From assembly GCF_035967765.1 (NCBI RefSeq), contig NZ_JAYWIT010000014.1: 64,000 bases of DNA; one strand, given 5' to 3'. The translations under genes were made by a program, and so were the position numbers. Source of the stretch: Conexibacter stalactiti. GTDB lineage: Bacteria; Actinomycetota; Thermoleophilia; Solirubrobacterales; Solirubrobacteraceae. Shown one piece after another: positions 32,520-39,613 of this stretch (the first letter of the stretch is position 1; every line of letters starts with the position of its first letter). The notes under the pieces were generated by a model. The model had not been told where the DNA came from. It searched no databases and saw only the letters and a list, made by a program, of their open reading frames with translations.

Positions 32520-33647
32520 ATGGACCTGAGACCGAGCGACGCCGACGCGGCGGTGCGAGCGGAGGCCGGCGCCTGGCTGGAGGCGTGGCTGTCCGCGCCC
32601 GAGCACCGCACCGACGATCCCCGCCTCGACCTCGAGTGGCGCTCCGCCTACCAGCGCGACGCGTACGACGCCGGCTGGCTGGTGCCGTCGTGGCCGCTCG
32701 GCGAAGGCGGCCGCGGCGTCGGGCCGGAGGCCGAGCTGTGGATCAAGCTCGACTTCGCCCGCCGCGGCGCGCCGAAGCTGCCGAACGTCCAGGGACCCGG
32801 GGTCGTCGCGCACGCGCTGAACACCTTCGGCAGCGACGAGCAGCGCGCCCACGTGCGCGCGGTCGCGCGCGGCGACGTCTGGTGGTGCCTGGGGATGTCG
32901 GAGCCGCAGGCCGGCTCCGACCTCGCCTCGATGCGCACCCGCGCGAGACGAACCGACGGCGGCTTCACGATCGACGGTCAGAAGGTCTGGACGTCGCACG
33001 CGCGCGACTCGTCGCACTGCCTGCTGTTCGCGCGGACCGCGAGCGAGGGGCCGCCGCACCGCGGCATCTCGGCCTTCGTCGTGCCGATGGAGACGCCCGG
33101 CATCACCGTCGTCCCGATCGAGAAGATCGGCGTCCAGGACGAGGAGTTCTGCGAGGTCTTCTTCGACGACGTGCAGGTGCCCGAGAGCGCGCTGCTCGGC
33201 CCCGAGCACCAGGGCTGGAAGGTCGCGATGGAGTCGCTCGGTCACGAGCGGGACATGATCTGGATCATGAACCTGGTCGAGATCGAGGCGGCCAACGAGC
33301 TGACGCGGGAGGCGCTGCGCGCGCGGCCGCGACCCGAGCTGACGCTGGAGTACGCGGCGGTGCGCGGCGACGCGGACGCGATCTGGCTGACCGGCCTGCG
33401 CGGGCTCGCCAGCCGCGTCGCGGGGCGGCCCGACCTGCAGACCCCGCTGCTGAAGCTGTTCTCGACCGAGACCGCCCAGCGGGCCTTCCTGCTGGCGCGC
33501 CGGGCGGCCGGGCTGGACGCGCCCGAGCGCGTCGGCAGCGAGCTGCTGGCCGGCGAGATCGAGGCGCTCGGCGCGACGCTCTACGGCGGCACGTCGGAGA
33601 TCCAGCGCAACATCGTCGGCGAGCGGATCCTCGGCCTGCCGCGCTAG
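32520..33647 (+). CDS. acyl-CoA dehydrogenase, catalytic-type subunit
   Basis: 375 residues from the ATG at 32520, 1 nt past the upstream stop. The ACAD layout is complete: VPSWPLGEGGRG, WWCLGMSEPQAGSDLASMRT (FAD/substrate beta-domain), FTIDGQKVWTSHA, EVFFDDVQVPESALLG and the C-terminal LYGGTSEIQRNIVGERILGL. This is the form that usually provides most of the FAD site and catalytic residues. In this operon it can pair with the smaller ACAD at 28902. It should introduce an alpha-beta double bond in an acyl-CoA. Confidence 0.9.
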   Translation: MDLRPSDADAAVRAEAGAWLEAWLSAPEHRTDDPRLDLEWRSAYQRDAYDAGWLVPSWPLGEGGRGVGPEAELWIKLDFARRGAPKLPNVQGPGVVAHALNTFGSDEQRAHVRAVARGDVWWCLGMSEPQAGSDLASMRTRARRTDGGFTIDGQKVWTSHARDSSHCLLFARTASEGPPHRGISAFVVPMETPGITVVPIEKIGVQDEEFCEVFFDDVQVPESALLGPEHQGWKVAMESLGHERDMIWIMNLVEIEAANELTREALRARPRPELTLEYAAVRGDADAIWLTGLRGLASRVAGRPDLQTPLLKLFSTETAQRAFLLARRAAGLDAPERVGSELLAGEIEALGATLYGGTSEIQRNIVGERILGLPR

Positions 33648-33701
33648 GGGCCGGCGCGGCGCGCGCGGCGGTCGTAGCCCGGCTCGCCGGCGCTCCGGCA
33701 G

Positions 33702-33731
33702 TTGCATTTTAATCCTACATATGATTATATA
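33702..33731 (+). promoter_or_regulatory. promoter with embedded palindromic operator (site D)
   Basis: TTGCAT (33702-33707) and TATATA (33726-33731) are spaced by 18 nt as -35 and -10 hexamers. The operator copy AATCCTACATATGATT (33711-33726, 6 of 8 pairs) fills the spacer. The downstream ATG at 33739 follows the -10 by 7 nt and has no ribosome site, so the transcript is probably leaderless. This is the clearest case for repression by promoter occlusion in the island. Confidence 0.6.
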
Positions 33732-33738
33732 ACTGCAA

Positions 33739-34914
33739 ATGGATTTCGCATTTGGGGACAGAGCCGAGAGCCTCCGCGCGCGGCTGCGAGAACTGATCGG
33801 CGAGCATCTTCCGCCCGACTTCCTCTCGCCGTTCACCGACGACCCGGAGGACTTCGCGCTGACCGAGCGCTTCTGCCGCGTGCTCGGCGAGGAGCAGCTG
33901 CTCGCGCTCGCCTGGCCGCGCGAGCACGGCGGCGGGGGCGGGGACGTCTGGGAGCAGACGGTCGTGCGCGAGGAGATGTGGGCCCACTACGAGCCGCGCG
34001 GGCCGCAGTACATGGGCCTCAACTGGGTCGGTCCGGCGCTGATGCGCTTCGGCACGCCGGAGCAGCAGGAGCGCTTCCTGCCGCGGATCGCGCAGGGCGA
34101 GATCGTCTGGTGCCAGGGCTTCAGCGAGCCCGACGCCGGCTCCGACCTCGCCTCGCTGACGACGCATGCGCGCCCCGACGGCGACGGCTGGCGCGTCAGC
34201 GGGCAGAAGATCTGGACCTCGTACGCGCAGATGGCCGAGGTCTGCGTGCTGCTGGCGCGCACCTCGCGCGACGGTCGCCCGCAGCAGGGCCTGACGCTCT
34301 TCCTGCTGCCGATGGACCGGCCCGGGATCGAGGTCCGCGGGATCGACAGCCTGTTGGGGGCTCACCACGTCAACGAGGTCTTCCTGACCGACGTCGTGCT
34401 CGAGCCCGGCGACGTGCTCGGCGAGCTGGACCAGGGCTGGCGGATCGTGCGCGAGATGCTCGCCTACGAGCGCGTCGGGATCGCCCGCTATGCCCGCTGC
34501 GACCGGCTGCTCGTGCGCCACCGCGAGGCGCTCGCGGAGCGCTGGGAGGAGCTGCCGCAGGCGCTGCGGGCGCGCTACGTGCGCGCGCTCGTCCACGCCC
34601 GCGTCGCCCGTCTGCTCGCCTACCAGGTGATCGACGAGCAGTCGCGCGCGGTCGTCGACGACGCCGACACAGCCGCTGCTCGGCTGGCGACGACGCGGCT
34701 GGACCAGGAGGTCGCCGAGGTGCTGATGGAGGGCGCCGGCGTGACCGCGCTGGCGCCGACCGGCCACCTCGGCGCGCCGCTGCACGGCGCGGTCGAGGAC
34801 CACTACCGCTACGCCTTCGCCTCGACGATCGCCTCGGGCACCTCCGAAGTGATGTCGATCCTGATGGCGCGGGCGATCTTCGGAGGGAACGATGGATCCG
34901 CGACTGCCGGCTGA
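33739..34914 (+). CDS. acyl-CoA dehydrogenase, catalytic-type subunit (second pair)
   Basis: 391 residues, MDFAFGDRAESLRARLRELI. It has LAWPREHGGGGGDVWEQTVV, the beta-domain motif WCQGFSEPDAGSDLASLTTH, VSGQKIWTSYAQ, NEVFLTDVVLEPGDVLG and a C-terminal TIASGTSEVMSILMARAIFG, giving a complete ACAD. The start has no Shine-Dalgarno and lies directly behind the -10, so leaderless translation is likely. The end overlaps the next gene by 23 nt, tying it to the smaller ACAD encoded there; the two would form the second alpha2-beta2 enzyme of the island. Confidence 0.9.
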   Translation: MDFAFGDRAESLRARLRELIGEHLPPDFLSPFTDDPEDFALTERFCRVLGEEQLLALAWPREHGGGGGDVWEQTVVREEMWAHYEPRGPQYMGLNWVGPALMRFGTPEQQERFLPRIAQGEIVWCQGFSEPDAGSDLASLTTHARPDGDGWRVSGQKIWTSYAQMAEVCVLLARTSRDGRPQQGLTLFLLPMDRPGIEVRGIDSLLGAHHVNEVFLTDVVLEPGDVLGELDQGWRIVREMLAYERVGIARYARCDRLLVRHREALAERWEELPQALRARYVRALVHARVARLLAYQVIDEQSRAVVDDADTAAARLATTRLDQEVAEVLMEGAGVTALAPTGHLGAPLHGAVEDHYRYAFASTIASGTSEVMSILMARAIFGGNDGSATAG

Positions 34915-35893
34915 GATCGACGAGTTCGGCCGCTCCACCGCCGAGATGCTGCGCCGGCGCACCGGCTTCGCGCTCGCGCGCGCCGCGCAGACCGGCGCGG
35001 CCGAGGGCGGCGGGGCGGAGGCCGGCGGGGAGGACCCGCGCGCGGCAGCGGCCGAGCTGCTCAGCGCGATCGACGCCGACGGGATCGACCCGCGCGCGAC
35101 CGTCGAGGAGGCGCTCGCGGCCGCCGAGCTGTGCCGCGCCGCCGGCGCGGTCGTGCTGCCGGCGCCGGTCGCGCAGCGGCTCTGCCGCGACGAGGACGGC
35201 GGCGGCTTCGCGGTCGTGGCGAGCCTCGACGCGCCGGTCGTCGTCGACCACGCCGACCTGCTCGACCGGGTCGTGACGCTCGACGGCCGTCGCGGGCGGA
35301 TCGCCGCGCGCACGCCGATCGCCGGCAAGCTGTCGCGCTACGCGGCGGAGGTGACGGTCGAGCCGCTCGACGGCGAGGCCGCGCCGCTCGACGTCGCGCT
35401 GTGGCTGAACCTGCAGGCGGCCTACGTCAACGGCGCGCTGGAGACGGCGGTCGCGCTGACGGTCGAGCACACGAGCCAGCGGCGCCAGTTCGGCAAGCCG
35501 CTCAGCTCCTTTCAGTCGTTGCGCTTCCAGGTCGTGGAGGCGTCGCTCGCCTGTCGCGGGCTGCTGCAGCTGCTGCGCTTCTCGCTGTGGCGCCTGCACG
35601 AGGCGCCGGATGACACGCTCGTCGACGCGCTCGGCCTGCGACTGCAGGCGCAGGAGGCGGCGAGACGGGTGCTGGCCGTCGCCCATCAGCTGCACGGCGC
35701 GATGGGCTTCGCCAACGAGCACGACCTGCCGTTCGTGACGCGCGGCATCCAGACCGCGCTGCGCCTCCCGCTCGACTACGAGGCGACGACCGACGCGCTG
35801 CTGCGGCGCGTCGACGCCGGCGGCTTCGACACGCTCTACGGCCGCTTCACCCCCGGCGTCGTCGGAGCGCCCGCGCCGACGACGCCCGTGTGA
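34892..35893 (+). CDS. acyl-CoA dehydrogenase-like small subunit (second pair)
   Basis: 333 residues from the ATG at 34892 (GAGGGAA site), overlapping the previous gene by 23 nt. Only the ACAD C-terminal helical domain is well conserved (HTSQRRQFGKPLSSFQSLRF then AHQLHGAMGFANEHDLPFVT). The N-terminal helical part is short and Ala/Gly-rich, and the middle domain is degenerate (VVTLDGRRGRIAARTPIAGK). This matches the FAD-sharing subunit of heteromeric ACADs. The C-terminus is Pro/Thr-rich. The next gene is 129 nt away on the same strand and unrelated, so the catabolic operon ends here. Confidence 0.85.
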   Translation: MDPRLPAEIDEFGRSTAEMLRRRTGFALARAAQTGAAEGGGAEAGGEDPRAAAAELLSAIDADGIDPRATVEEALAAAELCRAAGAVVLPAPVAQRLCRDEDGGGFAVVASLDAPVVVDHADLLDRVVTLDGRRGRIAARTPIAGKLSRYAAEVTVEPLDGEAAPLDVALWLNLQAAYVNGALETAVALTVEHTSQRRQFGKPLSSFQSLRFQVVEASLACRGLLQLLRFSLWRLHEAPDDTLVDALGLRLQAQEAARRVLAVAHQLHGAMGFANEHDLPFVTRGIQTALRLPLDYEATTDALLRRVDAGGFDTLYGRFTPGVVGAPAPTTPV

Positions 35894-36022
35894 ACGCGGG
35901 TTCGGCCCCGTCGCTCCCGTCGGCGCGATCGGTTCGCGACGGCCGCTGAACTCGCACGACGCGGAACGGGCGATGCTCATCGTCGTCCGTCCCGAGATAA
36001 TCGTCGGCATGGCGGCGGCCGC

Positions 36023-36682
36023 GTGATACTCGAGATCTTCGTGCTCGCGCTCGCCAGCACGATTCGTCCCACGAGTCTCGCGGCCGTCTGCGCGCTGCTG
36101 TCGCACGACTCGCGTCGCACGCTGCTGTGGGCGTACGTGGCGGCGGGCCTCGCGTTCACGATCGGCTTCGGCCTGCTCGTCGTCTTCGCGTTCCACGGCA
36201 TCCACATCGAGGCCGGCGCCGATCGCACGAAAGGGATCGCCGACATCGTCGGCGGCGCGGTTGCCGTGACCTTCGGCATCGCGATCCTGACCGGTCATGT
36301 CCGCTCGCACGACGCCGGTGACGCTCCCCGCGTCAGCACTGGTCGCAAGGCGCTCGTCAACCAGCACCTCACGCTGCGGACCGCCGCGCTGGCCGGCCCG
36401 CTCACCCACCTTCCGGGCCTGTTCTACCTGATCGCGTTGAACGTCATCGTCGCCCACGACCCGCGCGTGCCGCGCGGGCTGCTCGCGGTCGCGACGTACA
36501 ACGCGATCTGGTTCGCGCTCCCGATCGTCGCGCTGGCGGCCTGCATCGTGCGCCCGGCCGAGGCGGTGGCGATCGTCGGCTCGATCGAGCGGTGGGCACG
36601 GGACCATTCACGTGCGGTCCTGCTCGTGGTCTCGCTGGTCGTCGGGACCGCGCTCGTCGTCCGCGGCGTGCTCACGATCTGA
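36023..36682 (+). CDS. GAP-family (Sap/LysE-like) membrane protein
   Basis: A 219-residue protein with about six hydrophobic segments, starting at a GTG at 36023 (MILEIFVLALASTIRPTSLA). The opening A-x-x-x-I-R-P-x-S-L pattern, the loop RKALVNQHLTLRTAALAGPL and THLPGLFYLIALNVI are typical of the mycobacterial GAP (Sap) family, implicated in export of glycolipids. Its role here is unknown. It is not part of the catabolic operon (129-nt gap; a possible -10 GATAAT lies near 35995). Its end abuts the toxin-antitoxin remnant, and both have somewhat different codon use from the ACAD genes. Confidence 0.75.
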   Translation: MILEIFVLALASTIRPTSLAAVCALLSHDSRRTLLWAYVAAGLAFTIGFGLLVVFAFHGIHIEAGADRTKGIADIVGGAVAVTFGIAILTGHVRSHDAGDAPRVSTGRKALVNQHLTLRTAALAGPLTHLPGLFYLIALNVIVAHDPRVPRGLLAVATYNAIWFALPIVALAACIVRPAEAVAIVGSIERWARDHSRAVLLVVSLVVGTALVVRGVLTI

Positions 36683-36789
36683 CGGACCGCCGACGTCGGG
36701 CGCGGGTTGGCCCTGAGGGCAAGCGCGGGACGGCGTGGGACGAGGTGCTGCGGCAGACGCGACGCGCACGGGCGGAGCAGCCGTCCTGA
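36683..36789 (+). pseudogene. C-terminal remnant of an antitoxin upstream of the PIN gene
   Basis: In the frame ending TGA at 36787-36789 there are about 35 codons reading ...RARVGPEGKRGTAWDEVL then RQTRRARAEQPS, an amphipathic basic tail like those of small PIN-partner antitoxins. There is no start codon or ribosome site in this stretch; extending the frame upstream only runs into the GAP gene in another frame. The stop overlaps the PIN start by the usual CTGA/ATGA junction. It looks like an antitoxin whose DNA-binding N-terminus has been lost. The sequence is short, so this is tentative. Confidence 0.35.
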
Positions 36790-37178
36790 TCGCGTTTCTC
36801 GACACCAACGTCATCATCCGTCACCTCACGGGCGACCCGCCGGAGCAGGCCGCTCGCGCGACGGCAGCGCTGGCGAACGCCGAGCGATTGCTGCTCGCGG
36901 ATCTCGTCGTCGCCGAGTGCGTCTACGTGCTGCAGTCGTTCTACGAGGTCGAGAGAGCCCGGATCGCGGAGCTGATGCGGGCGGCGATCGCGCTGCCGGC
37001 GATCAGCGTGATCGATGCTTCGCTCATACGCCGGGCCTTGGAGGTCTACGAGCACGATCGGCTGGACTTCGCGGAGGCATGCCTCGTCGCGCAGGCGGAG
37101 GCGACCGGCACCGGCGCGGTGCTGACGTTCGACAGAGCTGTCGACCGCGTCGCGAGCGTCGAGCGAATCGCACCGTAG
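36786..37178 (+). CDS. PIN-domain ribonuclease (VapC-like toxin)
   Basis: About 130 residues beginning LIAFLDTNVIIRHLTGDPPE. The PIN acidic residues are all visible: Asp in FLDTNVI, Glu in VVAECVYVL, Asp in HDRLDFAEACLVAQA and Asp in VLTFDRAVDRV, so the Mg-dependent RNase site is intact. The natural VapC start would be at 36786, but this codon is CTG; the only ATG in frame is 36735, which would add 17 unlikely residues overlapping the antitoxin remnant. Either CTG is used, or expression is impaired. With its antitoxin apparently truncated, a weakly expressed or tolerated toxin would make sense. Confidence 0.75.
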   Translation: MIAFLDTNVIIRHLTGDPPEQAARATAALANAERLLLADLVVAECVYVLQSFYEVERARIAELMRAAIALPAISVIDASLIRRALEVYEHDRLDFAEACLVAQAEATGTGAVLTFDRAVDRVASVERIAP

Positions 37179-37204
37179 CGGCGACGCTGGCCGGCACCCG
37201 CCGC

Positions 37205-38173
37205 TCAGCTCACGATCGCCGCCAGCCGGCCGGCGATCAGCTTCTCGGACTCGCCGACGATCCGCGCGACGAGCGCGGCGACCGTCGGGATGTCGTCGAT
37301 CAGCCCTTGCGACTGGCCGGCCCACCAGATGCCGTGCTCGGGGTCGCCGGTCTCGTAGACCTTCGCGCCGCGTCTGCCGGCGACCAGCTCGCGCACGTCC
37401 GCGAAGGCGCCGCCGTCGGCGAGTCGCTGCACGACCTCGTCGGAGACGCCGTTGCGCGCGACGCGGGCGGTGTTGCCGAGCGAGCGGAAGATCAGGTTGG
37501 TGGCGCGCTCGTCGTTGGCGACGATCTGCTGCTTGATCCGCTGGTGGATCGGCGACTCGACGGTGCACATGAAGCGCGTGCCCATGTTCGCGCCGTCGGC
37601 GCCCAGCGCCAGCGCCGCGACCAAGCCGCGCGCGTCGGCGATGCCGCCGGAGGCGATCATCGGGATGCGCACGCGTGAGGCGGCGGCGGCGATCAGGATC
37701 AGGCCGGGGACGTCGTCCTCGCCGGGGTGGCCGGCGCACTCGAAGCCGTCGATCGAGACGGCGTCGACGCCGAGCGACTCGGCCTTCAGCGCATGCCGGA
37801 CCGAGGTCGCCTTGTGGATCACCTTGACGCCGGCCGGCTGCAGGTGGGCGAGGTGCTCGGCCGGGTTGGCGCCGGCCGTCTCGACGATCTTCACGCCCGA
37901 CTCGACGATCGCCTGGCGGTACTCGGCGTACGGCGGCGGCGTGATCGACGGCAGGATCGTCAGGTTGACGCCGAACGGCCGGTCGGTCAGCTCGCGGCAG
38001 TGCGCGATCTCGGCCGCCAGCGCCTCCGGCGTCGGCTGCGTCAGCGCGGTGATGCAGCCGAGCGCGCCGGCGTTGGCGACGGCGGCGACCAGCTCGGCGC
38101 GGCCGACCCACTGCATCCCGCCCTGCATCAGCGGGTGGTCGATCTCGAACAGCTCGGTGAAGCGCGTTCTCAT
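37205..38173 (-). CDS. nitronate monooxygenase-like flavoprotein (IpdC-like?)
   Basis: A 322-residue TIM-barrel FMN protein of the NMO/2-nitropropane dioxygenase family: IDHPLMQGGMQWVGRAELVA, FGVNLTILPS, VIHKATSVRHALKAESLGVD, DGFECAGHPGEDDVPGLILI and the FMN phosphate loop MIASGGIADARGLVAALALG with GTRFMCTVES. The His in the AGHPG motif is conserved. In mycobacteria a member of this family (IpdC) acts on a CoA-bound ring intermediate of steroid degradation. The neighbouring SDR and acyl-CoA dehydrogenases make a similar CoA-ester reductase/oxidase role more plausible than nitronate oxidation, but that is inference. It overlaps the SDR stop by 4 nt. Confidence 0.85.
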   Translation of the reverse strand: MRTRFTELFEIDHPLMQGGMQWVGRAELVAAVANAGALGCITALTQPTPEALAAEIAHCRELTDRPFGVNLTILPSITPPPYAEYRQAIVESGVKIVETAGANPAEHLAHLQPAGVKVIHKATSVRHALKAESLGVDAVSIDGFECAGHPGEDDVPGLILIAAAASRVRIPMIASGGIADARGLVAALALGADGANMGTRFMCTVESPIHQRIKQQIVANDERATNLIFRSLGNTARVARNGVSDEVVQRLADGGAFADVRELVAGRRGAKVYETGDPEHGIWWAGQSQGLIDDIPTVAALVARIVGESEKLIAGRLAAIVS

Positions 38174-38931
38174 CGCGGGGCCATCCGCAGCGCGCCGTCG
38201 AGCCGGATCACTTCGCCGTTGAGCATCCGGTTGGCCGCGACGTGCGCGACCAGCTCGGCGTACTCGGCCGGGTCACCGAGCCGGGCGGGGAAGGGGACGG
38301 TGCCGGCCAGCGACGCGCGCGCCGCCTCCGGCAGCCCGGCCATCATCGGCGTGTCGAACAGACCCGGCGCGATCGTCACGACGCGAACCCCCGCGCGCGC
38401 AAGCTCGCGCGCGGCCGGCAGCGTCACGGCGGCGACGCCGCCCTTGGAGGCGGCGTAGGCGATCTGCCCGATCTGCCCGTCGTAGGCGGCGATCGAGGCG
38501 GTGTTGACGCAGAGGCCGCGCTCGCCGCCGGCATCGGGCTCGTTCGCCGTCATCGCCGCCGCGGCGAGGCGCAGGCAGTTGAGCGTGCCGAGCAGGTTGA
38601 CCTCGATCACCCGCGCGAAGCTCTCCAGCGGCGTCGCCCCGTCGCGCCCGACCAGCTTGGCCGGCGTGCCGACGCCGGCGCAGACGACCGAGATCCGCAG
38701 GCCGCCGGGGCCGGCGGCCGCGCTCGCGACGGCGGCCTCCACCGACGCCGGATCGGTGACGTCGGTCGTCACCGCGGCGGCGCCGAGCTCCCGCGCCAGC
38801 GCGCGGGCGCGCTCCTCGTCGCGGTCGGCGATCGTCACGTCGGCGCCGGCTGCCGCCAGCCGCCGCGCCGTCGCCGCGCCCAGTCCCGAAGCGCCGCCGA
38901 AGACGATCGCGCCTGCTCCTCGAATCTCCAT
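38170..38931 (-). CDS. short-chain dehydrogenase (3-hydroxyacyl-CoA dehydrogenase type 2-like)
   Basis: 253 residues, MEIRGAGAIVFGGASGLGAA. The cofactor motif is GGASGLGAATARRLAAAG, with acidic Asp in ADRDEERA favouring NAD+. The catalytic Ser lies in NTASIAAYDGQIGQ, with YAASKGG and APGLFDTPMMAGLP following. The arrangement, including the long insertion after the fourth strand, is that of HSD17B10-type 3-hydroxyacyl-CoA dehydrogenases. It should carry out the third step of beta-oxidation for the island's substrate. A GGAGAAGAG ribosome site precedes the ATG, and the regulon palindrome lies 46-61 nt upstream. Confidence 0.9.
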   Translation of the reverse strand: MEIRGAGAIVFGGASGLGAATARRLAAAGADVTIADRDEERARALARELGAAAVTTDVTDPASVEAAVASAAAGPGGLRISVVCAGVGTPAKLVGRDGATPLESFARVIEVNLLGTLNCLRLAAAAMTANEPDAGGERGLCVNTASIAAYDGQIGQIAYAASKGGVAAVTLPAARELARAGVRVVTIAPGLFDTPMMAGLPEAARASLAGTVPFPARLGDPAEYAELVAHVAANRMLNGEVIRLDGALRMAPR

Positions 38932-38976
38932 CAGCCGCTCTTCTCCGTTCGCTCGCGTTAGAGGGTGGAATGAGAA

Positions 38977-38992
38977 AAGTATATATAGGATT
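38977..38992 (-). promoter_or_regulatory. partial palindromic operator upstream of the SDR-NMO operon (site E)
   Basis: Read on the minus strand, AATCCTATATATACTT carries the same left half-site AATCCTA as the copy at 33711, followed by TATATA/TATACT that can serve as a -10 hexamer. The right arm is poorly conserved (5 of 8 pairs overall). It is a lone AT-rich block in GC-rich DNA, placed upstream of the minus-strand operon at 38931, so it fits as a fifth member of the regulon. Confidence 0.45.
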
Positions 38993-39009
38993 AAGCTGCT
39001 GGTGTGCCG

Positions 39010-39384
39010 TCACAGCCGCGCCAGCAGCTCGAGCGGGAACGGCGGCTGCGCCAGCGGTCGCACCGCCAGCCGCGTCAGCAGCAGCGGGTTGTCGTCGCCG
39101 GCGATGCGGTTGAGGTCGAGCTCGCCGCAGCCGCCGCAGCGGTGGACGAGGACCCATTCGCCGTCACCCCGCACCGAGACGGCGATCGGCTCCATCGCCG
39201 CGCCGCAGTCGGCGGCGCGGTCGCCGGGCGTCGCGTCGTCGAGGTGCCGGCTCCAGAGGCAGCTGGGACAGTGGTTGCGGTGGCTGGTGCCGGGTGCGTC
39301 GGCTGGGATGTCGAGGCCGCAGTGGCGGCATCGGAACGGACGTGGCACGCGGCGCGCGCCGCGCTGTCGCTGATCGCGCGACAA
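39010..39384 (-). CDS. RNHCP-domain zinc-ribbon protein
   Basis: A 124-residue protein with start TTG at 39384, 5 nt after a perfect GGAGG; the open frame extends to 39492 but without a ribosome site. Two zinc-binding pairs are evident: FRCRHCG (with NHCPSC) and HRCGGCGELD. The signature SHRNHCPSCLWSRHLDD defines the RNHCP domain, followed by GDRAADCGAAMEPIAV as in other family members. The function of RNHCP proteins is unknown; a nucleic-acid or metal-binding role is assumed. It is the last gene before the sulfatase on this strand, with 229 nt of featureless DNA between them. Confidence 0.85.
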   Translation of the reverse strand: MSRDQRQRGARRVPRPFRCRHCGLDIPADAPGTSHRNHCPSCLWSRHLDDATPGDRAADCGAAMEPIAVSVRGDGEWVLVHRCGGCGELDLNRIAGDDNPLLLTRLAVRPLAQPPFPLELLARL

Positions 39385-39613
39385 GGGGACCTCCGGATGA
39401 GATGTGCGGACGGGAGCGTCGTGTCGCGCGCGTCTGGATCCGATCAGGGATCCACGAACCGTCGCCGCGTCAGGGCGGCGGCGGACCGGCACGAGATCGG
39501 GTGGCGATCAGGCGGCCGGGAGCTGCGCGACGATGTCCGCACGGGCAGTCATCAGCGGTCGACCATACCGGAACGGGGCGTGTGGAAGGCGAGCAGCAGC
39601 GCCCCGGCGGCGG

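Noticed and set aside
36735..37178. ATG at 36735 as the start of the PIN gene
   Set aside because: It adds 17 residues (GRGAAADATRTGG...) that match no PIN N-terminus and overlap the antitoxin frame; homologous PIN proteins begin right before FLDTNVI.
39385..39613. The 229-nt gap between the RNHCP and sulfatase genes, searched for small genes or RNAs
   Set aside because: Only short frames without ribosome sites and no stable hairpin or repeat were seen; nothing is called.
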